A DNA stretch of 64,000 bases from Tolypeutes matacus (lineage: Eukaryota > Chordata > Mammalia > Cingulata > Chlamyphoridae): contig JAKSZT010053881.1 in assembly GCA_026826555.1 (NCBI GenBank), positions 3,275,848-3,339,847 of the forward strand, read 5' to 3'. The translations under genes were made by a program, and so were the position numbers. The first letter of the stretch is position 1; the number at the start of each line of letters is the position of its first letter. Below, in pieces: positions 21,640-34,226 of this stretch. The notes beneath the pieces were generated by a model, which worked only from the letters and a program-made list of their open reading frames with translations, made no database searches and was not told the origin of the DNA.

Positions 21640-22450
21640 ATTCTACAATTCAACAATTAAAAAAAAACAAACGACTCAATTAAAAATGGGTAAAAGAGTT
21701 GAATAGACATTTTTCTAAAGAATAAATACAAATGGAGAAAAAACACATGAAAAAATTCTCATCATCACTAGCTATTAGGGAAATGCAAATCAAAGCTACA
21801 ACGAGATATCATTTCACACCTACTAGAATGGCCAATATATAAAATACAGAAAACTACAAGTGTTGGAGAGGATGTGGAGAGATAGGAAGGCTTATTCACT
21901 GTTGGTGGGAATGTAGAATGGTACAACCTCTGTGAAAGTCTGTTTGGCAGTTCCTAAAGAAGTTGAATATAGACTTGCCATGTGACCTTTCAATACCACT
22001 ACTAGGTATATACCCAGAAGAACTGAGAGCAGGGACATGAAGAGACATCTGCACACCAATGTTCACAGCAACATTTTTCACAATTGCCAAAAGATGGAAA
22101 TAACTCAGGTGTCCATCAATTGACGAATGGATAAATAAATTGTGGTATATACAAATGGTGGAATATTATTCAGCTGTAAGGAAAAATGAAGTCATGAAGC
22201 CTATGACAACTTGGATGAACCTGGAGTACATTATGTTGAGTGAAGCAAGCCAGACATAAAAGGACAAATATTGTATGATTTCACTATTATGAACTAAATA
22301 AAATGAGCAAACCCATGGAGAATATAAGTCACCAGAAATAGAATGAGGTTAGAGAATGGAAAGTTGAGGTTTAATCTGTGCAGAATTGGTAAAAAGGTGG
22401 TTTATAAATGTTTGGAAATGAATAGAAATGGTGAAAGCCAAAAAAAAAAA
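21640..22450 (+). mobile_element. 5'-truncated L1 with target-site duplication
   Basis: Reads as L1 ORF2 3' end (AACAAACGACTCAATTAAAA, GAAATGCAAATCAAAGCTAC, TTGGATGAACCTGGAGTACA), a short 3' UTR and poly-A. It is flanked by AAAAAAAGACTYTATGCAG-type direct repeats at 21621-21639 and 22451-22469 (one mismatch). Removing it restores 'GACTCTATGCAG|TAGTTGACAG', so it is a single insertion. Confidence 0.88.
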
Positions 22451-22959
22451 AAAAAAAGACTCCATGCAGTAGTTGACAGTCCTTATTCATGTTATGAGCG
22501 ACAGTTTCAGCAAAATAATTTAATGTTGTTAATTTGAATTTTTTTTTAGTAGTAGGAGATATGGAATAGAAAAGGCAGAGTCTGATAAAGAAACTTGAGG
22601 GAGCTTGCTTTGGAAATTGCAGTATAAATTTTATCTTCTCTCTCCATTATAAAATCTTCAATAATATCTATGTTGTTTGTTAATGTCTTTGGTGCAAGTG
22701 GTTTGTCTATGAGGAATGCCAAGATATGCAGAGATTTAAGTCAAGGTTGGTGAGGGATAAAAATAAAGACCACCATGAGAGGTTAACTGGATATGTGGGT
22801 TACATTTAATGAATGCTCATGGAACATGTGCAACAGTCAGGCTTCTGTGGGGTAAGGGATAGGGGGTAGTCTTGGGTGGGTCGGTGTTTGTAGCTGACAA
22901 ATATTTGTAAGAAGTAAACACATCTTTCAATGGCCAAACTGCTTGTCACCTGTGACTCC

Positions 22960-22969
22960 TTCCAAGGAA
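22960..22969. promoter_or_regulatory. Candidate STAT6-type site upstream of CLCA1
   Basis: TTCCAAGGAA is a TTC-N4-GAA palindrome about 310 bases upstream of the CLCA1 start codon. N4 spacing is the form preferred by STAT6, and CLCA1 is an established IL-13-induced gene. Such sites are common by chance, so this is only a candidate. Confidence 0.35.
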
Positions 22970-23205
22970 CCGGATGTGGGCTCCCCACCCTCTCAGTATC
23001 TGGCACAGCTCAAGGCAAGAGCAATGCTTCTTTCAACATGAAATGTTTTAAAGTAAACAGAATGTAAGACTAAATTATTGTTCCTCATATTGGAGATAAA
23101 TATAATTATGAAACAATTTTGGGTCAAGGGGTTAAAGGCCTATGATAAAGCACCTCTGTTCACTTGTAAAATATGTGTCTATATACACCCCCCCCCACAC
23201 ACACA

Positions 23206-23214
23206 TATATATAT
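23206..23214 (+). promoter_or_regulatory. CLCA1: Candidate TATA box of CLCA1
   Basis: TATATATAT lies about 70 bases upstream of the start codon, following a short C and CA run. If used, transcription would start near 23236 and give a short leader of about 45 bases. The motif may equally be part of a CA/TA microsatellite. Confidence 0.35.
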
Positions 23215-23271
23215 GGGTAAGAAAAGATACCTCCAAACCCAACATTTTCCAAAGAGAGAAGTTGAAGGGAA

Positions 23272-23295
23272 ATGTCTAGCAATGGGATCATTTAA
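23272..23295 (+). promoter_or_regulatory. Overlapping upstream ORF at CLCA1 start
   Basis: An ATG at 23272 opens a seven-codon frame ending in TAA at 23293-23295, past the main ATG at 23282 and in another frame. The upstream ATG has G at -3 but T at +4; the main ATG has G at both -3 and +4. If the leader includes 23272, initiation there would compete with CLCA1. Confidence 0.5.
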
Positions 23296-23443
23296 GAGGT
23301 CTGTTTTCCTTTTGGCCCTTTACCTTCTGGAAGGGACCCTGAGCAACTCACTCATTCAGCTGAATAATAATGGCTATGAAGGCATTGTCATTGCAATTGA
23401 CTCTAATGTACCAGAAGATGAAACACTCATTCAACAAATAAAG
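23282..23443 (+). CDS. CLCA1: CLCA1 exon 1 (residues 1-54)
   Basis: Start codon in strong context; donor GTAAGT at 23444, phase 0. Encodes the hydrophobic signal peptide ([15 protein letters not shown]) and the mature N-terminus [15 protein letters not shown]. The frame is open upstream to 23078, but without CLCA similarity. Confidence 0.95.
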
Positions 23444-26400
23444 GTAAGTCTGAAATGGCAATTATCTGTGCTTTTATAAATACATATATAGAATTATATG
23501 TATGTGTGTATATATATATATGTTCATATATATAAATGTTGTGCTGGAGAGAACAACTCCAGCTAGGCAAACCTGGCAACTTATTTTTATGTCACTGAGT
23601 CTCAGTTTCTTCATCTGTAAAAGGGGAGTAATATTACTTGACCATTAGGATTCTTGTGGGGGATGATATAATGCACTACATATAACCCAGACCTTGACAC
23701 ATTCATTTGCTCAATGAATGGTGACTATATTTATTCGCTGTGAATTACTTCATTGAAAATGATTCAGTTCTGTACTAGGGCAGCTCCAGCTACATTTGGC
23801 AGATATTATGAGATGCCCAGAGGGTAACTCCTTTGCTGAATATTACCATTGGCACATACCAAATTCTCCCTTTATTCTCACAATTGTAGCCCCCTTCCTT
23901 GTGATAGTAATATAGGAGCCCTGGGTGTAAATCTCTTACTAAAGAACAACACTGATGTTCTGATGGGAGGAAACCGGCATTGTTTCAGCTACAATGCAAA
24001 GGATCATCTCAGGGCTGCTGAGTGGCAGCAACTCACTTGTTGCTTCTCTGGGAGTGGAGAAGATTCTTTCTGTCCTAACAGAGGCATTTAAGTTTTCTAA
24101 AGGTGGGGTGATTGGATTAGAGAAGGTCCTGGTCAAGGTTGGAGTACTTGTGCGGTGGTCTTGCTCTCGCAAGCCACTAAGAAGCCTTATAACAGAGGCA
24201 GGATTGTGTAATGAGTAAGAGAAGTGGTCTGTACAGTGGAGATAATAATAGGCCTTCCTCATAGGATTAAACCGTAAAATGCATGCATATGGGGATATAT
24301 GGAAACCCTGTATAATATTTGCCAGTTTCTGTAAGTCTAAAATTATCTCAAACATTTAAAAATAACGTTAAAAATGCATGCATAAATCCTGGCACATAGT
24401 AAGGGCTCAGTAAATGTCAGACATAGTCCCCCATTGATCCCTCTCAGAGAAAAAGGTCATCCTTAACCATGCCAAAGGGAATGAGGCTTGTTTCTGAGCA
24501 GAGTTTCTGAGTATGAGCTCAGAAGTTAATAGTTCAAGGGCCCTGCGGGTCCTCCCCAAAGGTTCCTTGTTCTGAGCAAGGGCAAATTTAAAAAGGTCAA
24601 GTTTTGAGAAAGAACAACCTCTACTGCCAGGAGGGAGTTTGGGGCTAGAAAATTGCAGGCGAGTGGTGGTGGTGGAGAAGCTTACCTATTTAACCTGAAA
24701 ACTGTCAGATATTACTATCATTGGTAAAAGGGAAATTCATACCTTCTGAAATCTCTCTTTTAACAATCAGAACCATCGCGTAAATTTTCAAATTATCTCC
24801 AAACTTTGAAAATGGTGTCAACAAAAATAAAGTAGCCCCTAGGAACAACAGAGAAGAAAGTGTGGGAAAAAAATGTGGCCAGTGTATTTCTGTTATTGAC
24901 TAGACAATGGGGTTCAGGAACATACTAGAAGGAGAACATAGATGCCTTATCTCTAATGATAACAGTAACTTCTATTTGTATGGTGCTTTAGAGTATTCAA
25001 TGTGCTTTCATATCATTATTTTGGGAGTTTTCCTCCTGAGAAATATATTTCTCACTACAATTACTCCCTCCTCTCTTTGCTTGTTGTTTTGCTCATTGTC
25101 TGCGCTCGTCTGCTTGTTGGTTTTTGTTTTGTTTTGTTTTGTTTTTTTTTTTGCTCGTTGTCTGTCTGGTTTTTTTCTTCTTTAAGAGGCACCAGAAACT
25201 AAACCCAGGACCTCCCATGTGGGAGGCGGGCACTCAACTCCTAAGCCACATCTGCTTCTGAAAACTGGCATTTGAGTTTGGGATATGAGTCCTAAATGAG
25301 TTGGACATGAAATAAGGTGGTTTCCACCACTTCCTTCTCTGTATGAGGGACATTTAAAGCAGTGGTTCTTAACAAGGGGTCTGTGAGGTTGAATTGAAAT
25401 TCAAAAATACATTCTTGTGGGGATGTGTTGAATTGAAATTCAAAAATACATTCTTGTGGGGATGTGTTGGTGTGGGTGTGATGTATTTATTAAATAATAC
25501 ACAGTGTAGTGTGGACTTAGTAAGGGGTCCGTGGTACTCACCTGATTGGCAAAGGGATCCGTGGAACAAAAAAGGTTTGAGTGTTTCTTCCCATTTGGTG
25601 TTCCATATGGGCAGGGTTGAGGGACCTCACTGTGGGCTTTGTCCCAGTCATCCCTCACTCCCTGCCCAAGGGCCTTTTTTCTGAGGGGGTAATCTTCCCC
25701 TGTTGCCCTTGTAGGGACAGAAACCTCTAAGTCAGCTTTTAAAATGCTTGCTTCATCAGGTCAGTACTCAACATTTCCCTACCTACAAGGTCGGCAGATG
25801 GCGCTGCAGCTCCATCCACTGGACAATACTAGCTGTAGAAGCCATGAGCATTCACTTCAAATAGCTGAGAAAGAGAGAGTCAGGGAAAAGTGCTCTCTCT
25901 CTCTCATGCACACACATGCACAAGAAGATACACAATAGGAGTATTTTGTAGTCTCTTCAGGGCACAGGTACCAGGCATGACCTGTTTGGCACTATTGGAC
26001 CAGTCTGGCACTCACCCTAACCACTTCATTCAATCATTCATTCATGGGCTTGCTTATTCATTCAACAAATATTTACTGAACATTCCCATTATGTCAAGAA
26101 CTAGGAATCCAATGATGAACAAAATTCTATCCCTGTTCTTAAGGAAGTTCCAGCCTGTCCTATGTGCTATCCAGCCTTCTTTTAGCCTCAAGAGTTGAAA
26201 TACCTATTTTGGACATAAGGTCACCTTCTCAAAATCTGGAAAAGATGCCAAAGCAAAGACTCCTTATTTGTATTTCTATTAACAAGAGCATTTCATGCTG
26301 CTTATTCTTTTTCCTTGGGAGTCACTGAAAATTCACATTTCTTATGTTAAATTGTAATATAATATTCTAAAATAGAAAGTTTTTACACTCATTTTTTGGT

Positions 26401-29400
26401 GATCTTGACTCCATTCTTTTATTTTAAAAGATGATACAATGTTAAATCTGGTTTGTTTGAAGAGGGAAATGCAAATTATTAAGCACACTTTTGAAAACTA
26501 GAAAGACATCCATTATTATCACTATTTCAAAGGTAGAAACTGAAGCCCAGAGAGATAAAATAAATTCCCCAAGTGTGCCCATTTAGGAAGTAGCAGAGCA
26601 GGATTCACCTCTGCCCCAATATCCAAATACTGCTGCACTTTCCTATATAATGATGAACCCTTTGTAAGACCAACCCCACTAGGCACTGTAGTCAAGCCAA
26701 TCTGGTCCACTCTAGCAAGGTCTTTGCTCCTGCAATGATCCATTTTTTTTATCATGTTATCAGTTTTTCCCATTGGCATACAAATATGTTATACTAGTTC
26801 TCATCTTAAAATAAAACAAAATGGAATTCCCCTGACCCGAAGTCCTCCTCCATCTGCTGCCTCATTTCTCTATTCTCCTTTAATTTATATTAATAGCAAA
26901 ACTTCTTGATCTATGGCCTGTATTGGTTGCCTCCAGTTCTCCACCTCCCACTGTCTTGTGGAGCTGTTGTCTCCATACACACACCCATGTTGCTAAATCC
27001 AGTGGCCAGTTTTTAGTCTGGTCTTACCCAAATGCTCAGCAACATTTGATGTGGATGAGCTCATCCTGTAGCTTCTCGTTTCCTTCTCCTGCACTGACTC
27101 CTCTTCCCATTTCTAAATGCCCCTGGGGCTCAATCTTCAGTCCTCTTCTTTCCTCTGTTGATATTCACTATCGAGGACAGTGGTTTTTTTTTTTGTTTTT
27201 TTTTTTTTTTTTTTTACCGGGAGGTCCCGGGGATCGAACCCGGGTCCCTCCATATGGGAGACGGACGCCCAACCAGTTGAGCCACATCCGACCCCCAAGG
27301 ACAATGGTTTTAAGTCTTAACAGATCCAATGCCACCTTCCTATAAGGAATATCTTGTAATATCCTCTCCCTGTCATGATGAGTCTCAGGGGACATGCAGA
27401 AGCACTTATAATTTAAAATTGTAGCTCTTTCATTTTAGAGAAATAAAGTTAGGTGTCATCTGAAAAGAAATGATATTATTATGCTATTTCCTTATATCTA
27501 ACTCTTAGCACTATACCAAAAATAAATACTATCATAACATTTATTTTATTTATTTATCCTCCTCCCCTCGTTGTTTGTGGTCACTGTCTGCGCTCTGTGT
27601 CCATCTGCTGTGTGCTCTCTGTTTCTGTCTGTCTTTTCTTTAGGAGGCACCGAGAACCGAACCCAGGACCTCCCATGTGAAAGAGAGGCGCTCAATCACC
27701 TGAGCCACCTCAGCTCCCTGGTTTGTTGTGTGTGTCATTGTATTTCCTCTTTGTGTCTCTTTTGTTGCGTCAGCTTGCTGCACCTGCCCGCCACGCCAGC
27801 TTACCTTCTCCAGGAGGCACTGGGAACTGAACCTGGGACCTCCCATGTGGTAGGCAGAAGCCCAATTGCTTGAGCCACATCCGCTTCCCCTATCACAACA
27901 TTTAGTAAGCTACAAAATTATCACAAGTATCAGCAGGCACTGAAGTCATACTAACTTTAATTTTAATTTCTCTCCACTAGACTTATAATCTGTAATTCTC
28001 AGTTTCTAAAAGGCTTATTGGTGCTCAAAGGATCAAATGAAATGCAATCAATAGCTAAATTTAATAAGCAACTACAATGTCATAAGAAAAAATGGTTCCA
28101 AGTGCTTCACATACTGGAGTTCATTTGATTCTTACAGCATTCTTAAGAGCTAGTCACTGTAATATTTCCTGTTTTATAACTGGGAGAAGTGAGGCTCAGG
28201 TGGAATTATGGAAATTGCCTGAATATCACACAATAAGTGATGGACCAAGGATGAATGTCTGACATTGGAGTCTACATTGCTAACCATTACCCAGTGATGC
28301 CGAGTGTGTGGTAAGATAATAATAATATCTTATTATTTACCATTTCTGTCTTGATAACCTTTGAAAACGTGAAACATGGATGTAAATTTGAATGATTGGC
28401 AATTTGGTCTATCTTCAGTAATAATTATATTTGTTATGTATGTTTTCTTTCTTCCCAGGACATGGTGACCCAGGCATCTCCATACATGTTTGAAGCAACA
28501 GAAAAAAGATTTTATTTCAAAAATGTTGCCATTTTGATTCCTGAAAAATGGAAGACAAAACCTGAGTATGTGAGACCAAAACTTGAGACCTACAAAAATG
28601 TGAGAATATCAAGTATCCAAAATACTCCAGTGTGAATAAGGTCAAACTGTTTACTGAAATTTTGTGATAATAAAAACTTTTTCTTAAATTTCAGGCTGAT
28701 GTTCTAGTTGCTGTACGTGATCCTCCTGGTAATGATGGGCCCTATACTGAGCAGATAGGAAAGTGTGGAGAAAAGGGTGAAAAGATTCATCTCACTCCTG
28801 ACTTCTTAGCAGGAAAATTGTTGAAAGAGTATGGACCACAAGGTATGGGTACAGAAGAAATATTCTGTTTATATTCTCATATTTAACAATTTTGTGTTCC
28901 ATGTGGTACAACAACAGAATTATTTTTTTAGAGAAATTGCAGGTTTACAGAAAATAAATGCATAAAAGACAGAGTTCCCATATACCACCCTATTATTAAC
29001 AATTTGCATTAGTGTTACATTTGTTATAATTGATGAAATGACATTTTATAATTATGCAATTAACTACAGTCCATGGATTACATCAGGGTTCACTGCATTG
29101 TGCATTCTTATGATTTTTAAAAAAGTTTTTCTGATAGCATATATATATAACCTAAATTTTCCTCTTTTAACCACATTTAAATACATTCAGTTATATTATG
29201 TTCCCAATGCTGTGCCACCATCACCACCATCCATTACCAAAACTTTTCCATCACCCCAAACAGAAACTGCCTACCAATTAAGCATTAACTCTCATTCCTT
29301 ACCCCCACCCCATCCTGAAAATCTATATTCTAGTTTCTGACTCTTTAATCTGCTTATCTAATTACTTCATATCGTGAAATCATATAATATTTGTCTTTTT

Positions 29401-32400
29401 GTGTCTGGCTTATTTCATTCATCATAACTTCCTCATGTGTTTTTTCTTTTGTTCTGTTAATGTGGTGCATTACATTAATTGATTTTCTTATGTTGAACAA
29501 ACCTTGCATACCTGGGGTAAATCCCAGTTGATTGTAGTGTAGAATTTTTTTAATATGCTGTTGGATTCAGTTTCCTAGTATTTTGTTGCAGATTTTTGCA
29601 TCCATATTCATAAGAGATATTGGTCTATAATTTTCTTTTCTTGTGGTATCTTTATCTGGCTTTTGTATGAGGGTGATGTTTGCCTCCTAGAATGAGTTAG
29701 GGAATGAGTTTTTTATATAAGTTTGAGTAAGATGGTGTTAATTCTTCTTGGAATGTTTAGTAGAATTCACCTGTGAAATTTAGGAGGTTCTTTGTTGGGA
29801 GGTTTTTAATTACTGATTCAATCTCTTTACTCATTATTGGTTTGTGGAGATCTATTTCTTCTTGAGTCAGTATAGGTAGTTTGTGTGTTTCTAGGAGTTT
29901 GTCCATTTCTTCTAGGTTATTTAATTTGTTGGTGTACAGTCATTAATAGCATTCTCTTATAGTCCATTTTATTTCTGTGGGCTCAGTAGTAATGCCCCCT
30001 TTGAGTTCCGATTTTAGCTATTTGTTCTTTGTCAGTCTAGTTAATGGTTTGTCAATTTTATTGACTTTTTTTTAAAGATCCAGCTTCTGGTTTTTTAATT
30101 CTCTCCATTTTTAAATTTCTCTATTTCCTTTATCTCTGTTCTAAACTTTGTTATTTTCTTCCTTCTGCACACTTTGGGTTAGTTTACTCTTCCTTTGTAG
30201 ATTCTCCAGTTTAAAATTAAGTCTCTGATTTGAAATCTTTCTTCTTTTTTAATGTAAGCAGTTAGAGCTATAAATTTCCTTCTCAGCAACCCATAAGTTC
30301 AGGTTTGTTCTGTTTTCATTTTCATTCTCCTCAAGATATTTCCTAATTTCCCATGTAATTTCTTATTTGACTCTTTGGTTATTTAAGAGTACATTGTTTA
30401 ATTTCCACATAATTCTGAATTTTCTATTTCTTCCTCTGTATTGATGCTAACTTCTATTTCATTGTGGTCAGAGAAGATGCATTGTATGATTTCAATATTT
30501 TTTCATTTATTGAGACTTGTTTGTGACCTAAGATATGGTTTATTCTGGAGAATGATATAAGGGCACTAGAGAAGAACATGTATTCCCTTTTGGGGTGAAG
30601 TGTTCTGTATGTGTTTGTTAGGTATAGCTGTTTTGGAGTTTTTTTCAAGTCTTCTGTGTATTTCATTATTTATCTTTTATCTAGATGGTCTATCCATTAT
30701 TGAAAGTGGTATATCAAAATCTCCTAATATTAATGTACAACCATTTATTTCTCCCCTCAATATTTGCTTCATGTATTTTGGAACTCTGCTGTTAGGTACA
30801 TATATATTTATAATCGTTACATATTTTTGTTTAATTGTCCCCTTTATCAGTATATAATGACCCTCTTTGCCCTTCATAACGTTTTTTACTTAAAGTATGT
30901 TTTATCTGATATTAGTATAGCTACCCCAGATCTCTTGGTTACTACTTGCATGGTACAATTTTTCCATCCTTTCACTTTCAACTTACTTATATCTTTGAAT
31001 TTAAGATTAGTCTCTTGTAAACAGCATATGGTTGGATCATGCTGTTTTTTATCCACTCTACCTTTTGACTGGAGAGTTTAATCCATTTACATTTAAATTA
31101 ACTACTGATAATACAGTATTTACTTCTACCATTTTGCTATTGTTTGTTTGTAAGTCCTATACCTTTTTTGACTTCAATTCTTCCATGAATGCCTACTTCC
31201 ATATTCATTTGGTTTTTGTGTGATATCATTTTGAGTTCTTTTTCATCTCTTTCTGAATGTATTTTTCATGTATGTTCTTTGTGATTAACATGGGCTTAAA
31301 ATTTAACATCCTAAATCTATAATGATCATATTTGATTTGATACCAACTTATCTTTTTTTTTTAAAGATTTATTTATTTATTTATTCATTTATCCCCCCCT
31401 TGTTGCTTGTGCTCACTGGGTCAGCTAACCACGCCGTGCAGGCGGGCTTGCCTTCACCAGGAAGCCCCGGGAACCGAACCCGGGGCCTCCCATATGGTAA
31501 ACGGGAGCCCTACTGATTGAGCTACAGCCGCTTCCCCAACTTATCTTAAATAGCATGCACATACATTGGTCCTATACCCCTCCACCCCCTACCTTTTTTC
31601 ATACTTGTTACAAATTATTGTTGTACATTTTATGTCCAAAACCATATATTTATCATTACTTTTTATGTATTTTCATTTTAGCACCTGTAAGAAGTAAGAA
31701 GAGTTAAATTCCAAACAATACACTGTAATAATACTGGCATTTATAATTACCCATATGGTTACCCTTACAGTAGATCTTTATTTCTTTATTCCACCGTGAT
31801 CCACCATTTAGAGTCTTTCCTTTCAGTCTGGAGAACTCCCTTTAGCTTTAGCATTGCTTGTAGGGTAGGTCTAGTGATAATGAACTCCCTTAATTTTTTT
31901 ATCTGGGAATGTCTTCATCTCTTCCACCCTGTTGAAAGAAATTTTGTCAAATATTATATTCTTGGTTGGCAATTGTTTTCTTTCAGTACTTTAAATATTT
32001 TGTACCACTGCCTTCTTGCCTTCACGGTTTGTGATGAGAAATTAACACTTAATCTCATTGTGATTTCCTTGTGCATAACTCAGTGCTTTTTTCTTGCAGC
32101 TTCCAGAACTCTCTTTGTCCTTGGCATTGGGAATTTTGATTATTATGTGTCTGGCATGGTTCTCTTCGAGTTTATCATGTTTGGGGTTTATTGGGCTTCT
32201 GGAATTTACATATTCGTGTTTTTCTTTAAAGTTGGGACAATTTCTGCCATTATTTCTTTGAATATTCCTTCTATTCCTTTTAATCTTTCTCCTTCTGGAA
32301 CTCCCATAATGCATATATTGGTATGCTTGATGGTGTCCCACAGGTCTCTTAGGCTCTATTCTTTTTTTATTTTTATTTTTTTATTTTTATTCTTTTTTCT

Positions 32401-34179
32401 TTCTACCCTCAGCCTGAACCATTTCACTTGTCTTGTCTTTGAGATTACTTTTACTTTCTTCTACCAAGGCTGTTGAAACCATCTCAGGAATTTTTTCAGT
32501 ATAGTTATTGTGTTCTTCAACACTAGTATTTCTGTTTTTTTCCTATTGAGACTCTTACAGAGATTCCCATATTGTTCCTTCATTGTTTTCCTCATATCCT
32601 TCAGTTCTTTCTCCCGGTTTTGCTTTATCTCCTTGAGCATATTGAAGATCATTTTTAAAAAGTCTATGTCTGATAAGTCTAAAATTATTCTTCTCCCTTG
32701 ATGGTATCTGGATCATCATTTCCTCTTGTTTTGCTTGTTTTATCTGAGCCTGAGTGGGGCCCTGGAGCCTGCTTCTTTTTCTAGATTTGTGCTTGCTAGA
32801 GGCCTTAAGAATTTCCCATTTACCTTTTACAGTAGTTCAAATGTATGTCCTCTTCACTCCCTTTGAAATAGGCTTTCACCACCTCCTGGGTGCTCTCTTG
32901 AGTGACTTAAAGTAGGAAGTCATTTGCCCCAGGCTGTTTCAACTTAATTGTTTTTCTATTGTCCCACCTGTCTACAAGTGGTTCTCTGCCCTCAGGACAA
33001 ATTCTTGGAGGACAGGCCTGAGACATGTTCCCCATCTCAGTCTCTTAGACTTCCACCTGATAGATTGACATTGACAATGTACACACAGGAGCCACTCTGC
33101 TCCTTCTGGGGCAGGGACTGGGACCTATAATGGATGTGCAAGGTAGCTTCACCCTGTGTTGCAGAGGGGGCTGGGGAGGAGTTAGCAAGAGCGCCAGGAC
33201 CTTCTTCCATGGCTTTTGATGCTGCATTCTCTTGAATCAGAACTTGCCCAGTTAATGAAGTTTTTTAAATTGTTTTCAGTAGTTTTGAGGAAGTTTACTC
33301 TCTTTAAGATTTCTTTGCCACCTTTGCATGAAGGGGGATGGAACAATGGCCACCCTCAGAGCCAGGCCCCAGAGATCTGAAGTGGCTGATCAAAAACAGT
33401 GATTAGAGATTAGATCATACCACCTCCACTTGGAGCTTGGAGGACTAGATCTTTATGTGCCCCTCCCCCCTACCAAGAGCTTGAGCTCCAGTCCCCACTG
33501 TTGCCTGCCTTGAGGCTGGGGGAGGGAGATGGTGGCCAATGCAAGGAACTTGAAACTCATTGGTCTTTACTGAAATTTGCCAAACTCTTCCTCCCACTCC
33601 TCCCTCAATGCCACACCATGTTCTCCTAGATTGTAGAGTTTCAAAATAGTTGATTCAAATAGTTCCTGCTAGTTCAAAGTTATTTCAGTGGAGGGACTGA
33701 TTCCTGAAGCTTCCTACTCTGCCATCTTACCTCAATCCTTTCTGACAACAGCATTATTTTTGCAAGTAAGCACATATAAGCAAAATAAACTACCATAGCA
33801 TAGTTCCTCACTTAAAACAAGGATTCAGAATAATGAATTTCTCGGCTAGAAATTTAATTTCTTCATATTTTGCATACATGTATAAGATAAAGTATTTTTA
33901 ACATTTAGAAATTATTATAGTATCAGATAATAACAGTAAAGTTTAATGTAGATATATGATTATTCCATTGTAACATAGCATTCGCTGTAGCACTTATTCA
34001 GGCCATTATATGATTATAATGTTAAAATACTGAATAACATAGGTTCAAATTCCACATGCTAAAATTTCATCTCGATCCACCATCCTGAGGAAAAGATATC
34101 ACTACTCTGCCTTGAAAAAAAGGCAGTTGTTTTAAGCCTATTCTCCTTACTTTTCCCCCAGAACACTTTCTTTTCTGTA

Positions 34180-34226
<47 letters not shown>

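Larger units (their letters stand above)
13411..23205. other. CLCA2-CLCA1 intergenic region
   Basis: No coding exon recognised. Contents: MER20 (14100-14322), an LTR-like insertion (15894-16596), a SINE with an assembly gap (17147-17460), L1 fragments (17925-19740, 20597-20880, 21640-22450) and unidentified stretches at 13411-14100, 14323-15890, 16606-17130, 19740-20595 and 20885-21255. The last resembles an LTR end (AGAAAACCCAAACAAAGACA), but only weakly. Confidence 0.75.
23444..28458 (+). other. CLCA1 intron 1
   Basis: Holds MIR (23555-23735), MIR with an inserted L1 scrap (24200-24420), SINE (25069-25258), hAT-like element (25360-25580), an L2-end-like fragment (26025-26170, minus), MIR (26505-26645), L2 with SINE (26860-27340), dimeric SINE (27544-27889) and MIR (28080-28290). 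No coding sequence is seen in the gaps. Confidence 0.8.

Noticed and set aside
31796..32476. 226-residue open frame on the + strand
   Set aside because: It is the antisense of an L1 (5' region and ORF1 area) and has a low-complexity hydrophobic composition typical of reversed A-rich L1 sequence.
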